Shown piece by piece: positions 50,429 through 58,904 of a stretch of DNA of 64,000 bases (position 1 is its first letter; each line of letters starts with the position of its first letter). This DNA comes from Cohnella silvisoli (GTDB lineage Bacteria > Bacillota > Bacilli > Paenibacillales > Paenibacillaceae). Under the pieces are notes generated by a model. The model searched no databases and was not told the origin of the DNA. It saw only the letters and a program-made list of their open reading frames with translations. The position numbers and the translations under genes are program-made. The stretch covers positions 1 through 64,000 of the forward strand of contig NZ_JAIOAP010000026.1 of NCBI RefSeq assembly GCF_021190915.1. Direction: 5' to 3'.

Positions 50429-51277
50429 ATGAGTAAAGCGATAGAGGTGGTGGAAAAAATGGCAGATAACGCGCAGGCGGCGATTAAGTACGACAAGGGT
50501 GCGGCTTCGGGCGGTTTAGGCTCGATTTCGATCCAAGGCATAGGCAAATCATTCGCGACGGGGAAGACGACTTTCCGGGCATTGGAAAATATCGATCTTG
50601 AAATCGGAGCCAATGAATTCGTAACGATCGTAGGCCCGTCCGGATGCGGGAAATCCACATTATTACGTATAGTAGCGGGATTGGAAGAGGCTAGCGAGGG
50701 AGACGTGGGCGTGGACGGCGATTTGGTCGTCGGACCCGGCGCGGATCGCGGCATGGTGTTTCAAGGCTATACGCTTTTCCCGTGGTTAACCGTCAGACAG
50801 AATATCGAGTATGGCCCGAAGCTTAAGGGCATTTCAATCTTGGAGCGTCGAGCCATCTCCAACCGTTATTTGCGCATCACCCGGCTGGAGTCATTCGCGA
50901 ACCGATTCCCGAAGCAGCTATCGGGCGGGATGAAGCAGCGGGTGGCCATCGCAAGGGCGTTGGCTAACGGACCCAAAGTATTGCTCATGGACGAACCGTT
51001 CGGAGCGCTTGACGCGCAGACGAAGCTGGAGATGCAGGAGGCGCTTCTCGACGTATGGGAGAAGGAGAAGACGACCGTTCTATTTATTACGCATGACATC
51101 GACGAAGCGATTTTCTTGTCGCAGCGTATCGTCGTCATGGGCGCAGGCCCGGGCCGCATTCTGAAGGAATATCCCGTTACGCTGCCCGCAGAGCGCACAT
51201 CCGAGGTGCGGGAGCACCCGGAGTTCCTCAAGCTGAGAAGAGAGTTAACTGCCTTATTGAAACATAAGGAAGAGTAA
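50429..51277 (+). CDS. NitT/TauT-type ABC ATPase
   Basis: The 282-residue ATPase is of the SsuB/TauB type: Walker A GPSGCGKST (about residue 70), Q-loop FQGYTLFPW, signature LSGGMKQR, Walker B LLMDEPFGALD and ITHDIDEA. ATG 50429 lies eight bases after GGGAGG; the frame is open upstream into the permease gene. The first 30 residues are an unusual extra N-terminal stretch before the fold begins at about GLGSISIQG. Confidence 0.9.
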   Translation: MSKAIEVVEKMADNAQAAIKYDKGAASGGLGSISIQGIGKSFATGKTTFRALENIDLEIGANEFVTIVGPSGCGKSTLLRIVAGLEEASEGDVGVDGDLVVGPGADRGMVFQGYTLFPWLTVRQNIEYGPKLKGISILERRAISNRYLRITRLESFANRFPKQLSGGMKQRVAIARALANGPKVLLMDEPFGALDAQTKLEMQEALLDVWEKEKTTVLFITHDIDEAIFLSQRIVVMGAGPGRILKEYPVTLPAERTSEVREHPEFLKLRRELTALLKHKEE

Positions 51278-51295
51278 GAATACCTGCCATGAATG

Positions 51296-51325
51296 TTGAC
51301 GGCTTTGACGGCGCATTGATAGAAT
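51296..51325 (+). promoter_or_regulatory. Promoter candidate of the nickel/cobalt ECF operon
   Basis: TTGACG (51296-51301), 18 bases, TAGAAT (51320-51325), then AACAAAA. It resembles the promoter at 48292-48321 in hexamers, spacing and parts of the spacer (TTGACGGC). No nitrogen-type box is seen before it. A leader of about 285 bases would follow. Confidence 0.5.
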
Positions 51326-51391
51326 ATTAACAAAAATGGATGAGGCTTTCTCATAAATCGCATAAGTTTACCGTTCGTTTGCTGTTGTATG

Positions 51392-51413
51392 CCGTTATTA
51401 TTAATAATAACGG
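51392..51413 (+). promoter_or_regulatory. Perfect 22-bp AT-rich palindrome in the cbiM leader
   Basis: CCGTTATTATT and its exact complement meet without a spacer, followed by TATTTTT. It may be an intrinsic terminator/attenuator for the long leader or an operator for a metal-responsive dimeric repressor (Fur/Zur-like in look). The remaining gap (51414-51540) shows only AT-rich sequence. Confidence 0.5.
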
Positions 51414-51543
51414 TATTTTTACAGTTATAGTAATGGGAGTAAACCATTATTGTAGGAATAACAGTAATTGTCCTTTTATTTCTTTTTTGCGGTTATTTTA
51501 TTCCTGACATGCTGCATCTGACTATATACTCATTTGAACGCTC

Positions 51544-51576
51544 GATACAAACGTGTAGTGTCGTCCTATAGACGGC
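51544..51576 (+). other. Leader hairpin with GATACAAACGT box, copy 2
   Basis: GATACAAACGT (51544-51554), six bases, then hairpin GTCGTC-CTATA-GACGGC. Same box and same spacing as at 36024 before ctc. Confidence 0.4.
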
Positions 51577-51616
51577 TAAGCCGATTTATTTCATTGGCGG
51601 AGGGAGGAGAGATGAT

Positions 51617-52267
51617 ATGCATATTCCAGATGGCTTCTTAGACGTAAAAACATGTATAACCACGGGGATTGTCGGAGCGGGCGCGGTTGCCTACAGCCTA
51701 AGGAAAACGCGCGTATCCTTGTCCCGACGGCAGGTGCCCATGATTGCTCTGACGGGCGCGTTCATTTTTGCTGCGCAGATGCTTAATTTTCCGATTGCCG
51801 GTGCGACTTCGGGCCATTTCCTTGGCGGAGCGATGGCATCGATTTTATTCGGACCTGCGGTAGCCGTCGTCATTATGTCCGCGGTGCTCATAATTCAAGC
51901 GTTGATCTTTCAGGATGGAGGGCTTACGGTTCTCGGAGCGAACATTTTGTGTACGGGCGTAATCGGTTCATACGCAGGTTATGGCGTGTACCGCCTTGGT
52001 TTAATCATGCTGCGGGGCCGCCTGACGAAAGCAGTCACGTTCGTGGCCGCGTGGTGCTCGATCGTCTCCGCCGCCTGCGGCGTGGCTTTGCTGCTCGCTT
52101 GGTCCGGTACTTTTCCCATTGGAGTTGCGCTTCAAGCGATGGCGGGTTGGCATAGCTTGATCGGAATCGGCGAAGGTTTGCTTACCGCGCTTGCTGTCGC
52201 TTACTTGACGGAACGCAACGTGGATATGGAAGGACTGCAACCGAAACCGGAGGTGACGCCGACATGA
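51617..52267 (+). CDS. cbiM: Ni/Co ECF transporter substrate component (CbiM/NikM)
   Basis: The 216-residue protein has seven or so membrane spans and begins MHIPDGFL; the N-terminal Met-His inserts into the protein and binds Ni or Co, which fixes the start at 51617. Other marks are AAQMLNFPIAGATSGHFLGG and the later GWHSLIGIGEGLLTALAVAYL. The stop overlaps the next start (ATGA). It could serve cobalamin synthesis, or nickel for urease or the nickel-dependent guanidine hydrolase; the neighbours favour nickel. No cobalamin riboswitch is seen upstream. Confidence 0.92.
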   Translation: MHIPDGFLDVKTCITTGIVGAGAVAYSLRKTRVSLSRRQVPMIALTGAFIFAAQMLNFPIAGATSGHFLGGAMASILFGPAVAVVIMSAVLIIQALIFQDGGLTVLGANILCTGVIGSYAGYGVYRLGLIMLRGRLTKAVTFVAAWCSIVSAACGVALLLAWSGTFPIGVALQAMAGWHSLIGIGEGLLTALAVAYLTERNVDMEGLQPKPEVTPT

Positions 52268-52611
52268 GCAAACCTTTGACCGTAACGGGCAATAAGCGCA
52301 AGTGGATCGTCATGGCTATTATTACGTTAATTGCGGCAGGAATTATTTCCTTTTTCGCATCTTCGCACCCCGATGGATTAGAGAGAGTTGCCGCGGATCA
52401 TGGATTTTTGGATGAGGCCAAGAAACCATCGTGGACCGCATGGATTTCCGGATATGAGCTTCCGGGTATTGCGATCCCTATCCTGAAGGTAGGGCTAGCG
52501 GGTATCATCGGAGTGGCTCTGTTGTTCTTGGTATTGTACGGATTGACGTCGAAGCTAACGCGCCGCGAGGAGGAAGATCATGTCGGGGAAAACGATCATC
52601 ACCCTTCATGA
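52264..52611 (+). CDS. PDGLE-domain protein (CbiN/NikN-like component)
   Basis: The 115-residue protein has two membrane spans (about residues 13-31 and 75-97) and between them the motif SSHPDGLERVAADHGF that defines the PDGLE family. Such proteins take the place of CbiN/NikN as the small subunit that makes the M component active. A His-rich end (DHVGENDHHPS) might bind metal. It overlaps cbiM by four bases and the next gene by 32. Confidence 0.88.
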   Translation: MSKPLTVTGNKRKWIVMAIITLIAAGIISFFASSHPDGLERVAADHGFLDEAKKPSWTAWISGYELPGIAIPILKVGLAGIIGVALLFLVLYGLTSKLTRREEEDHVGENDHHPS

Positions 52612-54187
52612 GCGGGAAGGGATCAAACCTCTGATCAACAAACCTTCATACCGTTTGTGGACGGTTCTTGCGCTTCTTTGTACCGTTGTGGTCTTATGGC
52701 AGCCCGGCATTCTTGCCGTGTCCGCTGGGTTGTTCCTGTTCATGCTGCTGTGGTGCGGAATATCGATTCAGAATATTTTGGGCAGAATGCTGCTTTTGTT
52801 GCCTTTTGGCGCAGGGGCAGCTATTTTCATCCCTTTTCATACGCCGGGCATTCCGGTTTTTGATTTCCTAGGCTTCACGGCGACGGAGGAAGGGGTGCTG
52901 CGGGCGACTGTTATTTTGCTAAAGCTCGTCAATGCGAACCTGCTCCTGACCTATCTGCTCTCTGTTACTCCTTTGTTCGTTCTTCTTCGCAGCTTGCGTA
53001 CCGTTGGGGTGCCGGCTATTTTGCTGGAACTCATGATGTTGATGCTCAGATACTTTTTTCTGCTCAAGGACGAAGCGGTCAGCATGTCCAAGGCGCAGCG
53101 GTCTCGGGGGATGAGGTTTGCCGGTTGGTCATGGAACGTAAGAACGTACCGGCGCTTCGGTGAATTGATTGGGGTGTTATTTCTCAGAGCTTACCAGCGA
53201 AGCCAACGAATCTATATCGCGATGTCGGCAAGAGGCGGATTGGAAGGGGAGATGCCGGTTATGCAAAAAAATCAGATGGAGTCGCGAGTTAATAAAGTTT
53301 TAAGGGAATCGGGTGATGCCCCATTGGCCATTGAGGTTCGGGAAGTAACCTATACCTATGGGAATATTAAAGCGCTGAACGGGGTATCCTTCGACATCCC
53401 CGTCGGTACCAAGGTTGCGTTAATGGGTCCTAACGGCGCGGGCAAATCGACGCTTATTTCTTTGTTGAACGGGCTGGAGCTTTCCCAGAAGGGCGAAGTC
53501 CGTTTATTCGGAGAGGAAGTGAAGCGGGATAATGGACACCAATTGCGCCGGAGAGTCGGAGTCGTCTATCAAGATCCCGATGATCAAATTTTTTCCATGT
53601 CGGTCGAAGAAGATGTGGCGTTCGGACCCCGAAACCTCGGATTGAACGAGGAGGAGGTCCTGGAGCGGGTCGAGCAGGCGCTTATTAGCGTCGGAATGAA
53701 GGAGATGAGCAAACGGTCTCCCTTCGAGCTCAGTTACGGACAGAAGCGCCGAGTTGCTATAGCGGGTGTGCTGGCGATGAGGCCGGAACTGATCATTCTT
53801 GACGAGCCTATGTCGTTCCTTGACCCGAAAGGCCGCGATGAGCTGCAAGCTTTGCTGGAAAACATGCATCGGATGGGACTGACCATTGTGGTCGCCACGC
53901 ACGACGTCGATTTTGCGGCTGAATGGGCTGACCATGTCCTGCTGCTTAAAGAGGGTAAGCTAATCGCGTCGGGAACCGTCGATTTATTATACGAGGACGA
54001 ACTGCTGGAGCGGGCGTCGCTTCATCTGCCTCGGCTGGCCCGGCCGTTCCGCTTGCTGCAAGGAGCCGGAGATCAGCGCCCGCGCACGGTAAAGCAAGCG
54101 GCGCAGATGATCTGGAAGCTAATGATGAAGAGTACGGGTCCCGCTGCGGAACCGGGTAAATTAACGGAGAAAGCCAAACCCCTTTAA
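52580..54187 (+). CDS. Fused ECF transporter T and A components (CbiQ-CbiO)
   Basis: The 535-residue protein joins a CbiQ-like transmembrane protein (about residues 1-235, with the coupling motifs RSRGM and SARGGLEG) to a CbiO-like ATPase (about 250-490: Walker A GPNGAGKST, Q-loop VYQDPDDQIF, signature LSYGQKRR, Walker B LIILDEPMSFLDP, H-loop ATHDVDF). These are normally separate genes. The signature LSYGQ is usual for CbiO. GAGGAGG precedes the ATG inside the previous gene. The linker around residue 236 is charged with no stop, so the fusion looks genuine. Confidence 0.9.
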   Translation: MSGKTIITLHEREGIKPLINKPSYRLWTVLALLCTVVVLWQPGILAVSAGLFLFMLLWCGISIQNILGRMLLLLPFGAGAAIFIPFHTPGIPVFDFLGFTATEEGVLRATVILLKLVNANLLLTYLLSVTPLFVLLRSLRTVGVPAILLELMMLMLRYFFLLKDEAVSMSKAQRSRGMRFAGWSWNVRTYRRFGELIGVLFLRAYQRSQRIYIAMSARGGLEGEMPVMQKNQMESRVNKVLRESGDAPLAIEVREVTYTYGNIKALNGVSFDIPVGTKVALMGPNGAGKSTLISLLNGLELSQKGEVRLFGEEVKRDNGHQLRRRVGVVYQDPDDQIFSMSVEEDVAFGPRNLGLNEEEVLERVEQALISVGMKEMSKRSPFELSYGQKRRVAIAGVLAMRPELIILDEPMSFLDPKGRDELQALLENMHRMGLTIVVATHDVDFAAEWADHVLLLKEGKLIASGTVDLLYEDELLERASLHLPRLARPFRLLQGAGDQRPRTVKQAAQMIWKLMMKSTGPAAEPGKLTEKAKPL

Positions 54188-54216
54188 ATGGATGTTTCCT
54201 CCAGTGCAGGGTGAAC

Positions 54217-54246
54217 GCATAAGAAAATGGGAGAGGTTGAATACTA
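54217..54246 (+). promoter_or_regulatory. Sigma-G-like promoter of spoVT
   Basis: GCATA (54217-54221), 18 bases, AATACTA (54240-54246): one mismatch from CATnnTA. spoVT is sigma-G dependent in B. subtilis. Confidence 0.5.
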
Positions 54247-54365
54247 CATTCACGATTCAATGTCACCTTTTTCCGTTTGTGCTAGTGTTCGTCATAAAGG
54301 CCGGCAAGTCATTCGCGCCGGTAGCGCAGAGTGAATACACCAATGAAAGTGGGGCAACACGAGCT

Positions 54366-54908
54366 ATGAAAGCAACCGGGATTGTACGCCGTATTGATGA
54401 CCTCGGACGGGTCGTCATTCCGAAAGAAATTCGCCGCACGTTACGTATCCGGGAAGGGGATCCGCTCGAAATTTTCGTGGACCGGGATGGCGAAGTCATT
54501 CTCAAAAAATATTCCCCAATCGGTGAACTGGGCGACTTCGCCAAGGAATATGCGGAATCTTTGTCTGAGAGCACGGGACACATTGCCATGATTTCCGATC
54601 GGGACACCTTTATTGCCGTGGCGGGTGCTTCCAAGAAGGAGTACCTCGACAAAGCGATCGGAAACCTGCTCGAGAGCTGTATGGAGAACAGGAAAATCAT
54701 TATGGAGAATTCGCCTGGCAGTTATGAAATATTGCGCGATATTACCGAAACGATAAGTTCCTTCGTTGCCGCGCCGATCGTTGCGGGCGGCGACCCTATC
54801 GGAACCGTCGTATTGCTCAGCAAGGACGAACAGGTAAACATGGCGGATATGGAAAGCAAGATGGTAGAGACGGCAGCTGGTTTTCTCGCTAAGCAAATGG
54901 AGCAGTAG
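54366..54908 (+). CDS. spoVT: Stage V sporulation regulator SpoVT
   Basis: The 180-residue protein has an AbrB-type DNA-binding domain (KATGIVRRIDDLGRVVIPKEI, residues 2-50) and a C-terminal GAF domain. It tunes sigma-G genes in the forespore. ATG 54366 gives the family N-terminus; the frame is open 58 codons upstream but that part has no likeness. The ribosome-binding site is weak (GTGGGG, 12 bases away). It marks the return to conserved synteny after the nitrogen/nickel insertion. Confidence 0.94.
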   Translation: MKATGIVRRIDDLGRVVIPKEIRRTLRIREGDPLEIFVDRDGEVILKKYSPIGELGDFAKEYAESLSESTGHIAMISDRDTFIAVAGASKKEYLDKAIGNLLESCMENRKIIMENSPGSYEILRDITETISSFVAAPIVAGGDPIGTVVLLSKDEQVNMADMESKMVETAAGFLAKQMEQ

Positions 54909-54925
54909 GCTAATCGGCCGTGCGG

Positions 54926-54974
54926 AAAAGTTTCCCGAGCAGAAGCGATATCTGTTCATCGGGAAGCTTTTTTG
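54926..54974 (+). terminator. Terminator after spoVT
   Basis: AAGTTTCCCGA / TCGGGAAGCTT with TTTTTT, plus an inner ACAG/CTGT-type pairing. Confidence 0.82.
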
Positions 54975-55075
54975 CTTTACGGCTTTCGTTTATAATCTAA
55001 ACCATAAGCCATGAAGCGGGAGATTGCGGAAGCCGGAGATTTGGTTGTTCGATAGGGAATGGGGAATGCGGCGGA

Positions 55076-56944
55076 ATGCGAGTGGAATATGAGACCGAGA
55101 ATTTAGGTAAAAAGGCGCTTTGGCAAGGAGCGGCATTGCTTGGCGGAGCGGCTTTGCTATCTAAGCTGATCGGAACGCTGCAGAAAATACCGTTGCAAAA
55201 CATGGCCGGAGATGAAGTGTTCGGCTTGTACAGCGCGGTGTACGCTTTGGCGGTGATGTGGATGACGTTGGCTTCGGCCGGGATTCCCGTAGCTGTAAGC
55301 GTACTCGTAGCGGAAAGGACAGCGCACGGCGACGAGCAGGGAGCGCAGCGGGTTCTTCGGTGGTCGCTGGGGCTGCTCGGAATAAGTGGGCTTTTTATGT
55401 TCTGTTTACTGTGGTTGGGAGCGGATAGGTTTGCTTCTTGGATGGGGTTAGAGTCGGCTGCTCCGGCTATTAGAATGTCGTCTCTGGCTCTGTTATTCGC
55501 GCCTGCGACAGCGGTTCTTAGAGGTTATCGTCAGGGCCGGATGCAGATGATTCGACCTGCAGTATCGCAGCTTAGCGAACAAACCGCCCGTGTCGCATTT
55601 ATGCTCGCAGCCCTGATTTGGGCAATCCACGCTTCCTGGTCGCCTTCTTCCACGGCAGCGGCCGTTCATGGAGGTCTGGCAACCGGAGCTGTTGCCGGGC
55701 TGATCGCGATGCTATGGCATACGGGCAGCAACCGGAACAAGCCGTTTGTGATCCGCTCGACAGGCGCGAGGAAGAGTTTCGAAGCTTCCGGGGGTTCAGG
55801 GGAATCAGGAGTTTCAGGGGAATCAGGAGTTTCAGGGGCATCGGGGGCATCAGGAGCATCAGGAGCATCAGGAGCATCAGGAGCATCAGGAGCATCAGGA
55901 GCATCAGGAGCATCAGGAGCATCAGGGGTTTCAGGGGCATCGGGGGCTTCGATACGTTTGGTTAAAATGCCGGAATCTCGGCGGGCTTTGCTTAAGCGGA
56001 TTGCTGCGGTAGCTATTCCCGTCGCGATTGCCTCCATTGTCGCTCCCTTGTTCGGGTTGATCGATGCATTCTCAATTCCGCGGTTGCTGCAACAGAAGGA
56101 TATAGAAGCGGCTTGGTCCATGGCGCAGTTCGGCGTTTACAATCGCGGAGTCGCCCTGCTGCAGCTTGTCATTATGGGAGCTGCGGGCGCGGCGTCGGCG
56201 ATCGTTCCGGCGCTGACGGCAGCGAGGGCTCGCGGCGATGATGCGGAGTATACGGCGCGCGCGCTCTTTGCTTTGCGCCTCGCCTGGTGGATTGGCGGGG
56301 CGTCCGCGGTAGGATTGGCGGTACTTGCGTCGCCGATCAATAAAGCTTTGTTTGCCGACGGCAGCGGCACCGCCGCGATGGCGATCGTCGCTTTTGCCGC
56401 CGTAGGCGGCACGCTTCAAGCGGTGAGCGCGGCGCTTTTGCAGGGCATGGGCGATCTGCGGTCGCCCGCCGTCAACCTGGCCGCAGCCGCGCTGCTTAAG
56501 CTCACGCTCAACGCGGTGCTGGTGCCCGCGTACGGCATACGCGGCGCAGCCGCCGCGATGGCGCTGGCATTCGCCACCGCCGCAGTGCTGAACGCGCTGT
56601 CCTTGCGTCAGCGTGTTCTACTGCCCGCCCCGCGCCTAGCCGTCGCGTGGCGCTCGACCGCTGCGCTGGCGGCTATGGCCGCCGCGGCCGCGGCCAGTGC
56701 GCTCGGGCTCGGCGCGCTAACCGCCGCCTTGCCCGCGCGCGCTGCGGCCCTCCTCGTCGCCCTGCCGGGCGTCTTCGTCGGGGCCGCCGTCTTCGCCGCG
56801 GCGCTCGTCGCCCTGGGCGCCGTCGCTCCGCAGCAATGGCGCGAGCTGCCGGGTCTTCCCGGCAGCCGCATAGAAACCTGGCTTCTCCGTCTTCACAGTC
56901 TCGCTATACGCAATAATAAACCCTCGCAATCGCGGGAAGGATGA
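55076..56944 (+). CDS. yabM: MOP-superfamily lipid flippase (YabM/SpoVB-like)
   Basis: The 622-residue protein has about 14 membrane spans and belongs to the polysaccharide/lipid II flippase group (MurJ, SpoVB). The start region LGKKALWQGAALLGGAALLSKLIG is typical. It is about 90 residues longer than relatives because of a low-complexity loop (about residues 235-290) of Gly-Ala-Ser repeats, encoded by exact 9-base units. The 3' third is far richer in GC and alanine than the rest of the window. The ribosome-binding site is weak. It overlaps yabN by four bases. Confidence 0.85.
   Translation: MRVEYETENLGKKALWQGAALLGGAALLSKLIGTLQKIPLQNMAGDEVFGLYSAVYALAVMWMTLASAGIPVAVSVLVAERTAHGDEQGAQRVLRWSLGLLGISGLFMFCLLWLGADRFASWMGLESAAPAIRMSSLALLFAPATAVLRGYRQGRMQMIRPAVSQLSEQTARVAFMLAALIWAIHASWSPSSTAAAVHGGLATGAVAGLIAMLWHTGSNRNKPFVIRSTGARKSFEASGGSGESGVSGESGVSGASGASGASGASGASGASGASGASGASGASGVSGASGASIRLVKMPESRRALLKRIAAVAIPVAIASIVAPLFGLIDAFSIPRLLQQKDIEAAWSMAQFGVYNRGVALLQLVIMGAAGAASAIVPALTAARARGDDAEYTARALFALRLAWWIGGASAVGLAVLASPINKALFADGSGTAAMAIVAFAAVGGTLQAVSAALLQGMGDLRSPAVNLAAAALLKLTLNAVLVPAYGIRGAAAAMALAFATAAVLNALSLRQRVLLPAPRLAVAWRSTAALAAMAAAAAASALGLGALTAALPARAAALLVALPGVFVGAAVFAAALVALGAVAPQQWRELPGLPGSRIETWLLRLHSLAIRNNKPSQSREG
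55852..55923. repeat. In-frame 9-bp tandem repeat in yabM
   Basis: Eight exact consecutive copies of AGGAGCATC, flanked on both sides by degenerate 9-base units over about 55788-55950. Each unit adds Gly-Ala-Ser to a loop, so length changes keep the frame. Such arrays change copy number easily. Confidence 0.95.
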
Positions 56945-58440
56945 TCCTTACAATGCCACCCTCAATTACAGTCGTCGGACTTGGCTCCGGCGGAGAAGAT
57001 CAACTAACTCTTTGCATGCTCAAGGTTCTGGAGCAATCGCCCCGTCGTTATGCGCGGACGGCCGACCACCCGGCGATTGCCGACCTCAAGCTGCGCAATA
57101 TCTCGTTCGAAACTTTCGATCATCTGTACGAACGTCTAGACTCCTTCGAAGCTGTCTATGAAGCTATAACGCTCGAATTGCTGAATATGGCGAAACAAAA
57201 TATGAACGAAAACATCATCTACACGGTGCCCGGTCACCCGATGGTCGCAGAGCGGACCGTGCAATTGCTTCGGCAGCGCGCATCCGAGGAAGGGATCACC
57301 TTAACCGTGCTTGGCGGCGAGAGCTTCCTCGACCAGGCTTTTACGCGGCTGGGCTTCGATCCGATTGAAGGTTTTCAGCTTCTAGATGCCGCGGATCTTA
57401 CTCGAGAGCACCTGCGGCCACGTTTACATACGGTTATTGGACAAGTGTATGATGCTTTTACCGCCTCCGAGGTTAAATTAACGCTCATGAACGTCTACCC
57501 GGACGATCACCTAGTCACCGTAGGACAAGCGCTTGGCGTGGCCGGGCAGGAAAATATCCAACAAATACCGCTCCATGAGCTAGATCGCTTGGAGACTTAC
57601 GGAAACTTAATGCTCGTTTATATTCCCGCCAATGCGGATGATCGGCTGCGCCGCCGTTCTTTCGAGCGGCTGCACGAAATCGTCTCGATTCTCCGCAGCC
57701 CGGAAGGCTGTCCATGGGACCGCGAGCAGACGCATCAATCCATCCGCCGGAACTTCATCGAGGAAACGTTCGAGGCCATCGAAGCGCTTGATCTGGACGA
57801 TCCGGACGGCATGAAGGAAGAGTTCGGCGACGTCATCCTGCAAGTGCTGCTGCATAGCCAGATGGAGGAAGAGACCGGAACGTTCGACGTTTACGACGTC
57901 TTGGCAGAGCTTAACGACAAGCTGATTTTTAGGCATCCGCACGTATTCGGCGGCGAGAATGCCCAAGATGCCGAGGAAGCGCTGCAAAATTGGGAGCAGA
58001 TGAAGGCCGAGGAGAAAAAACGCAAAGGAATTCCAGAGCGCCAATCGATTCTTGACGGGATTCCCAAAGATTTGCCCGCTCTCCCGCGTGCCCATAAACA
58101 GCAGAAAAGAGCGTCCGGAGTCGGTTTCGATTGGCCTGACTTAGGCGGTGTTTTCGATAAAATCGAAGAGGAACTGCAAGAGCTTCGCCATGCTGCCGAA
58201 CAGGAGTCCCGGGAACGCCAACAGGACGAATTGGGAGACTTATTGTTCGCCGTCGTCAACGCTTCCCGGTTTCTCAAAGCCGACCCCGAGGAGGCGCTTG
58301 CGGGTACGAATCGCAAGTTCGCGGCACGTTTTAAGTACATCGAGGAGCAGCTACGTATAAGCGGGCGTACTTTTGAGCAGACTGATTTGCCAGAGATGGA
58401 AACTTGGTGGCAGGAAGCAAAAACACGACTTTTACCTTAA
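56941..58440 (+). CDS. yabN: YabN, tetrapyrrole methylase / MazG nucleotide pyrophosphohydrolase fusion
   Basis: The 499-residue protein joins an N-terminal tetrapyrrole-methylase-like domain (ITVVGLGSGGEDQLT, YTVPGHPMVAERTV, about residues 1-225) with tandem MazG domains (CPWDREQTHQSIRRNFIEETFEAIEAL, EEFGDVILQVLLH, and a second EExELRH...ELGDLLFAVVN). MazG removes aberrant dNTPs. The first domain's role is unknown. ATG 56941 overlaps yabM; ATG 56953 is an alternative. The order yabM-yabN-hup-rqcP is normal for the group. Confidence 0.93.
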   Translation: MILTMPPSITVVGLGSGGEDQLTLCMLKVLEQSPRRYARTADHPAIADLKLRNISFETFDHLYERLDSFEAVYEAITLELLNMAKQNMNENIIYTVPGHPMVAERTVQLLRQRASEEGITLTVLGGESFLDQAFTRLGFDPIEGFQLLDAADLTREHLRPRLHTVIGQVYDAFTASEVKLTLMNVYPDDHLVTVGQALGVAGQENIQQIPLHELDRLETYGNLMLVYIPANADDRLRRRSFERLHEIVSILRSPEGCPWDREQTHQSIRRNFIEETFEAIEALDLDDPDGMKEEFGDVILQVLLHSQMEEETGTFDVYDVLAELNDKLIFRHPHVFGGENAQDAEEALQNWEQMKAEEKKRKGIPERQSILDGIPKDLPALPRAHKQQKRASGVGFDWPDLGGVFDKIEEELQELRHAAEQESRERQQDELGDLLFAVVNASRFLKADPEEALAGTNRKFAARFKYIEEQLRISGRTFEQTDLPEMETWWQEAKTRLLP

Positions 58441-58628
58441 AAAAACCTAAAATTCGCCGAATTTCCCGTACTTTCTACCTATTTCGAGAAATTTTTTTGA
58501 AAATTGGCAGGATTTTTTTAACAAGGGGCAGAATAGTATCCTTCGTGCATTAAACAAACCAACGTTTCAAGCGGCTCAAGAGCTTGCAGGAACGAAATTA
58601 GGTACAATCATAGGAGGAATTCCGTAAC

Positions 58629-58901
58629 ATGAACAAAACTGACTTGATCAACAACATCGCAGACAAAAGCGGCTTGACTAAGAAAGACGTTGAATCCGTA
58701 TTGAATGGCTTCCTGGGCGAAGTAACAGACGCTCTGGCTAACGGCGACAAAGTGCAACTTATCGGCTTTGGCACGTTCGAAACTCGCAGCCGCTCCGGCC
58801 GCGTAGGCCGCAACCCGCAAACGGGTAACTCCATCACGATCCCAGCTTCCAAAGTACCTGCTTTCAAAGCTGGCAACAAACTGAAAGACGCCGTTAAGTA
58901 A
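58629..58901 (+). CDS. hup: DNA-binding protein HU
   Basis: The 90-residue protein is a classic HU: NKTDLINNIADKSGLTKKDVE, then GFGTFETRSRSGRVGRNPQTG with the DNA-gripping arm and PAFKAGNKLKDAVK at the end. It bends and compacts DNA as a homodimer. AGGAGG lies eight bases before the ATG. Codon use is strongly biased to a few codons, as expected of a highly expressed gene. It stands between yabN and rqcP, as in other Paenibacillaceae but not B. subtilis. Confidence 0.97.
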   Translation: MNKTDLINNIADKSGLTKKDVESVLNGFLGEVTDALANGDKVQLIGFGTFETRSRSGRVGRNPQTGNSITIPASKVPAFKAGNKLKDAVK

Positions 58902-58904
58902 TTA

